This document shows, piece by piece, positions 61,561 to 64,000 of a stretch of DNA of 64,000 bases. This DNA comes from Dasyornis broadbenti (taxonomy: Eukaryota > Chordata > Aves > Passeriformes > Dasyornithidae), in contig VZRN01002235.1 in the NCBI GenBank assembly GCA_013397935.1, positions 1-64,000 on the forward strand, read 5' to 3'. Each line of letters opens with the position of its first letter. The stretch's first letter is position 1. A program made the position numbers and the translations under genes. A model generated the notes under the pieces. That model ran no database searches. It was not told the DNA's origin and was given only the letters and a program-made list of their open reading frames with translations.

Positions 61561-63387
61561 TAAGTTTGTTTTTCTTTCACTGGCATCCAAAAGTTCCGTT
61601 GTGGTGGGGGGAGGAGATGTCGGTCCTGTTCCTGTGGGGAAGGTGTTTAGCTGAAACATTTTCCTCCTAAACTTGTCTCAAACCCAAAACACCTAGTAAT
61701 AGAGGATAGAGAGTAGTCACAGTTACTGAACACCACCTTTGTTTTGGTCTTCACTGGCAAGACCAGCCCTCAGGGATCTCTGACCCAGGTGACCACAGTA
61801 AAGGAATGCTGGAAGGGAGACCTTCCCCTGGTCAAATAGGATTGGTTGGAGAGCACCTAAACAAACCTGACATCCCCAAGTCCATGGGCCCTGACAGGAT
61901 GCACATGAGTGCCGAGAGAACTGATGGACATCATAGCTATGCTCCTTATGATCATCTTTGAAAGGTCATGGAGATCAGGATTAGTGCCTGAACACTGAAG
62001 ACCCCAGTCTTCAACAAGGGCAAGAAGGAGGGCCCAGGGAACTACAGCCAATCAGCCTCACCTCAGTTCCTGGAAAGGTGATGGAGCACCTCAGGTGACA
62101 GAGGCCACCTCTATACACAGGGAGGACAAGAAGGTGATCAGAATAGTCAGCAGGGATTCGTGAATGGGAAATCATCCCTGACCAATCTGATTGCATTCCA
62201 CAACAAAATAGCTACTTGGATGGATGAGGGAATGCCGCAGATCTTGTCTACCTCAACTTCAGGGCTTTCGACACTGTCTCTAACACCATCCTCACAGGCA
62301 AACTCAGGAAGAGTGGACTGGATGAGTGGTCAGGGAGGTGGATTGAGAACTGGCTGAACAGCAGATCCCAGAGATCATAATCGGTGGCACAGGGTCCAGT
62401 TGGAGGCCTGTCCCTAGTGGTGTCTCCCAAGGTTCAGTAGTGGGTCCAGTCTTGTTTAACTTATCCATCAATGACTTGGAAGAACGGGCAGAAGCCTCCT
62501 CAGCAATTTCACAGATAACACAAAGCTGGCAGGAGTGGCCGATAGGCCAGGGGGAAAGACTGAGAGCCCTTCAGAAGGACCTCGACAGGCTGGAGAGATG
62601 GGCAGAAAGGAACCTCCTAAAATTCAGCAAAGAAAAATGCAGGGTCCTGCACCTGGGAAGGAACAACCCCAGGCACCAGCACAGGCTGGGGGTGACCTGC
62701 TGGAAAGCAGCTCTGTGGAGAGATGGACCTGGGAGTCCTGGTGGACAGCAAGCTCTCCCTGAGCCAGCAGTGCCCTGGTGACTAGGGCCAATGATAGCTT
62801 GGGGTGCATTAGGAAGAGAATTGCCAAGAGGTGAGAGGAGATCCTGCCCTCTACTCAGCCCTAGTGAAACCTCTCTTGAAATGCTGTGTGCAGTTCTGGA
62901 CTTCTCAGTTCATGAGAGACACGGAGTTCCTGGAGTGGGTCTGGCTAAGGGCAACAAGATGATTAAGGGATTGGAGCATCTCTTTTATGAATGGAAAGAC
63001 TGAGGGAGCTGGGCCTATTCAGCCTGAAGAAAAGACAACAAAGAAAGGACCTCATCGATGTCAGTGAGTATCTGAAGGGAGGGCGTCAATAGGATGGAGC
63101 CAGGCCCTGGTCAGTGGTGCCAAGCAATAGGACAAGAGGCAACAGGCAGAAACTGAGGCACAGGAAGTTCCACCTGAACATGAAGAACTTTCTGACTGGG
63201 CAAGTGACCACACACTGCAACAGGCTGCCCAGAGAGGGTGTGGATTTTCCCTCACTGGACATATTCCATATTTGTCTAGACACAATCCTGTGCCATGTGT
63301 TCTAGGATGACCCTGCTTGAGTAGGGAGGTAGGACCAGACGACTTCACTGTGGTCCTGTCCAACTTGAGCCATTCTGTGATTCTGTG

Positions 63388-64000
63388 AAATTATGAAGTA
63401 CTAGTTGTTCTTTCCTGCATAAAGTCAATCACAAATGAACATGGACGAAATCATATTTTGTTTCTTAATAAATCTTGCACACTTGGGGGTATATTGAATG
63501 CTTTTTAAACAATAACATGCTGTAGCCTATCACATGTGGGAGGCATGGAGCCAGCATAGACAGATCCAAGTAGACCAACCTGCTCAGTGTTCATCTGGGA
63601 AGGTTTTCCAAGCACTGACCTACTTGAAAGTGCATATATATTAAGCCTCATTTAATAAAATGCACAATATGAAAATTATCACCACATATCCTTTGCCATC
63701 TTTGAAAATCTACAGTGATGACATAATACAAGGAAACCTAAAGCTTCTTAAAAAATACTAATTTGATATTACAGATTTACACTTACAAACACAGAAGTAT
63801 TAACCTTGCTCATCCCTTTAGACCTAGAGAAACTCTACCCTTTATGTGTCTTTTCTTTTCCCCAGCCCCACCACAATTGGTAGATTAGCTAAAATACATT
63901 TTCTTTCCTTCTCTTTCCATTTGCTTTTAAGAGGCCTGCAAGGTTCTCTTTTTTGTGTGTCAGTTCAGGCTATAACCCTGCAGTTTGAGTCTATCTTGGC
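63388..64000. other. Non-coding AT-rich DNA, no gene seen
   Basis: Sequence downstream of the CR1 3' terminus. No repeat, RNA gene or ORF above 60 codons. Confidence 0.6.

Larger units (their letters stand above)
61062..61691 (+). mobile_element. Endogenous retrovirus solo LTR, 630 bp, nested in CR1, with TSD CCTAG
   Basis: It starts TGTCATGGGGTGATG and ends CTCAAACCCAAAACA. CCTAG lies directly on both sides (61057-61061 and 61692-61696). Removing the LTR and one CCTAG rejoins the CR1 reading: LLNEGETL-V before and the 'TFVLVFTGKTSP' stretch after are continuous in CR1 ORF2. TTTAAAAG at about 61201 is a TATA-like box, AATAAA at 61555-61560 the polyadenylation signal, and a GT-rich stretch follows (GTTGTGGTGGGG). 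Orientation is plus. ORFs at 61122-61487 are within it. No internal genes, so a solo LTR left by LTR-LTR recombination. Confidence 0.93.
60380..63387 (+). pseudogene. Degenerate CR1 LINE ORF2 with 3' UTR, 5'-truncated, split by an LTR
   Basis: Without the inserted LTR (61062-61691) about 2.4 kb of CR1 remains. It begins in the C-terminal part of the apurinic-like endonuclease: 60393-60425 reads V-I-M-G-D-F-N-Y-P-D-I-C-W, a conserved endonuclease strand. Next come the linker ('LLFKDHFLQAQEQDI' at about 60714) and, after the LTR, the reverse-transcriptase domain. RT includes GPVLFNLSINDLEE (62443), a catalytic FADD-type motif now reading F-T-D-N (62508-62519) and ERWAERNLLKFSKEKCRVLH (62597). 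A short 3' UTR ends in two perfect ATTCTGTG units (63372-63387). Stops and frameshifts occur throughout, so no functional protein is made. The many ORFs at 60542-63363 are pieces or shadows of it. Confidence 0.92.

Noticed and set aside
62440..62781. 113-codon ORF with clear similarity to CR1 reverse transcriptase
   Set aside because: Real similarity but only a fragment of a frameshifted LINE; listed under the CR1 pseudogene, not as a gene.
1..64000. CRISPR arrays, bacterial operons, tRNA or rRNA genes
   Set aside because: No regularly spaced repeats, no ribosome-binding-site-led ORF chains and no tRNA cloverleaf or rRNA motif seen; the DNA is avian nuclear.

Overview
The window looks like non-coding, AT-rich nuclear DNA from a bird, probably a songbird or a close neoavian relative. 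The evidence is seven truncated CR1 LINE fragments plus a longer degenerate CR1 copy. All eight carry the avian CR1 3' signature, in which the 3' end is short direct repeats of the ATTCTRTG type. There are also five endogenous-retrovirus LTRs of kinds familiar from passerine genomes. Family statements rest on remembered consensus sequences; no database search was possible. I found no convincing protein-coding gene, tRNA, rRNA or CRISPR array. The open reading frames are short and either repeat-derived or unsupported by codon, splice or family evidence. Layout: 1-1074 is plain AT-rich sequence starting in a GAAG microsatellite. A CR1 3' fragment (minus) lies at 1075-1948. About 12 kb of single-copy-looking DNA follows, up to a 522-bp LTR (plus) at 13870-14391. 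A CR1 fragment (minus) at 15160-15769 carries an internal CAGAG pentamer expansion. The next 15 kb holds only low-complexity tracts and one GC-richer patch near 20.1-20.6 kb. CR1 fragments lie at 31214-31792 (minus) and 32855-33030 (plus). A solo LTR of 901 bp (minus) occupies 35178-36078, with TG...CA ends and a 5-bp target duplication CCCAG. CR1 fragments follow at 37809-38135 (plus), 45910-46309 (minus) and 56632-56880 (minus). A 24-N gap sits inside a TTA microsatellite at 44144-44167. The last 7 kb is a repeat pile-up. It holds two adjacent minus-strand LTRs of different families (57691-58287 and 58718-59424), then a roughly 2.4-kb degenerate CR1 on the plus strand (60380-63387). That CR1 was split by a later 630-bp solo LTR (61062-61691) flanked by the exact 5-bp duplication CCTAG. 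Nothing here forms an operon or multi-gene system. What works together are the cis signals within each LTR (CCAAT and TATA-like boxes, polyadenylation signals), and the insertions give a relative history: CR1 first, then LTR insertion, then recombination to solo LTRs. The only non-repeat items I would follow up are a small minus-strand ORF with a signal-peptide-like start (52653-52766) and a small CpG-containing GC peak (39390-39610). Both are weak. I did not find a previously undescribed biological system in this window.
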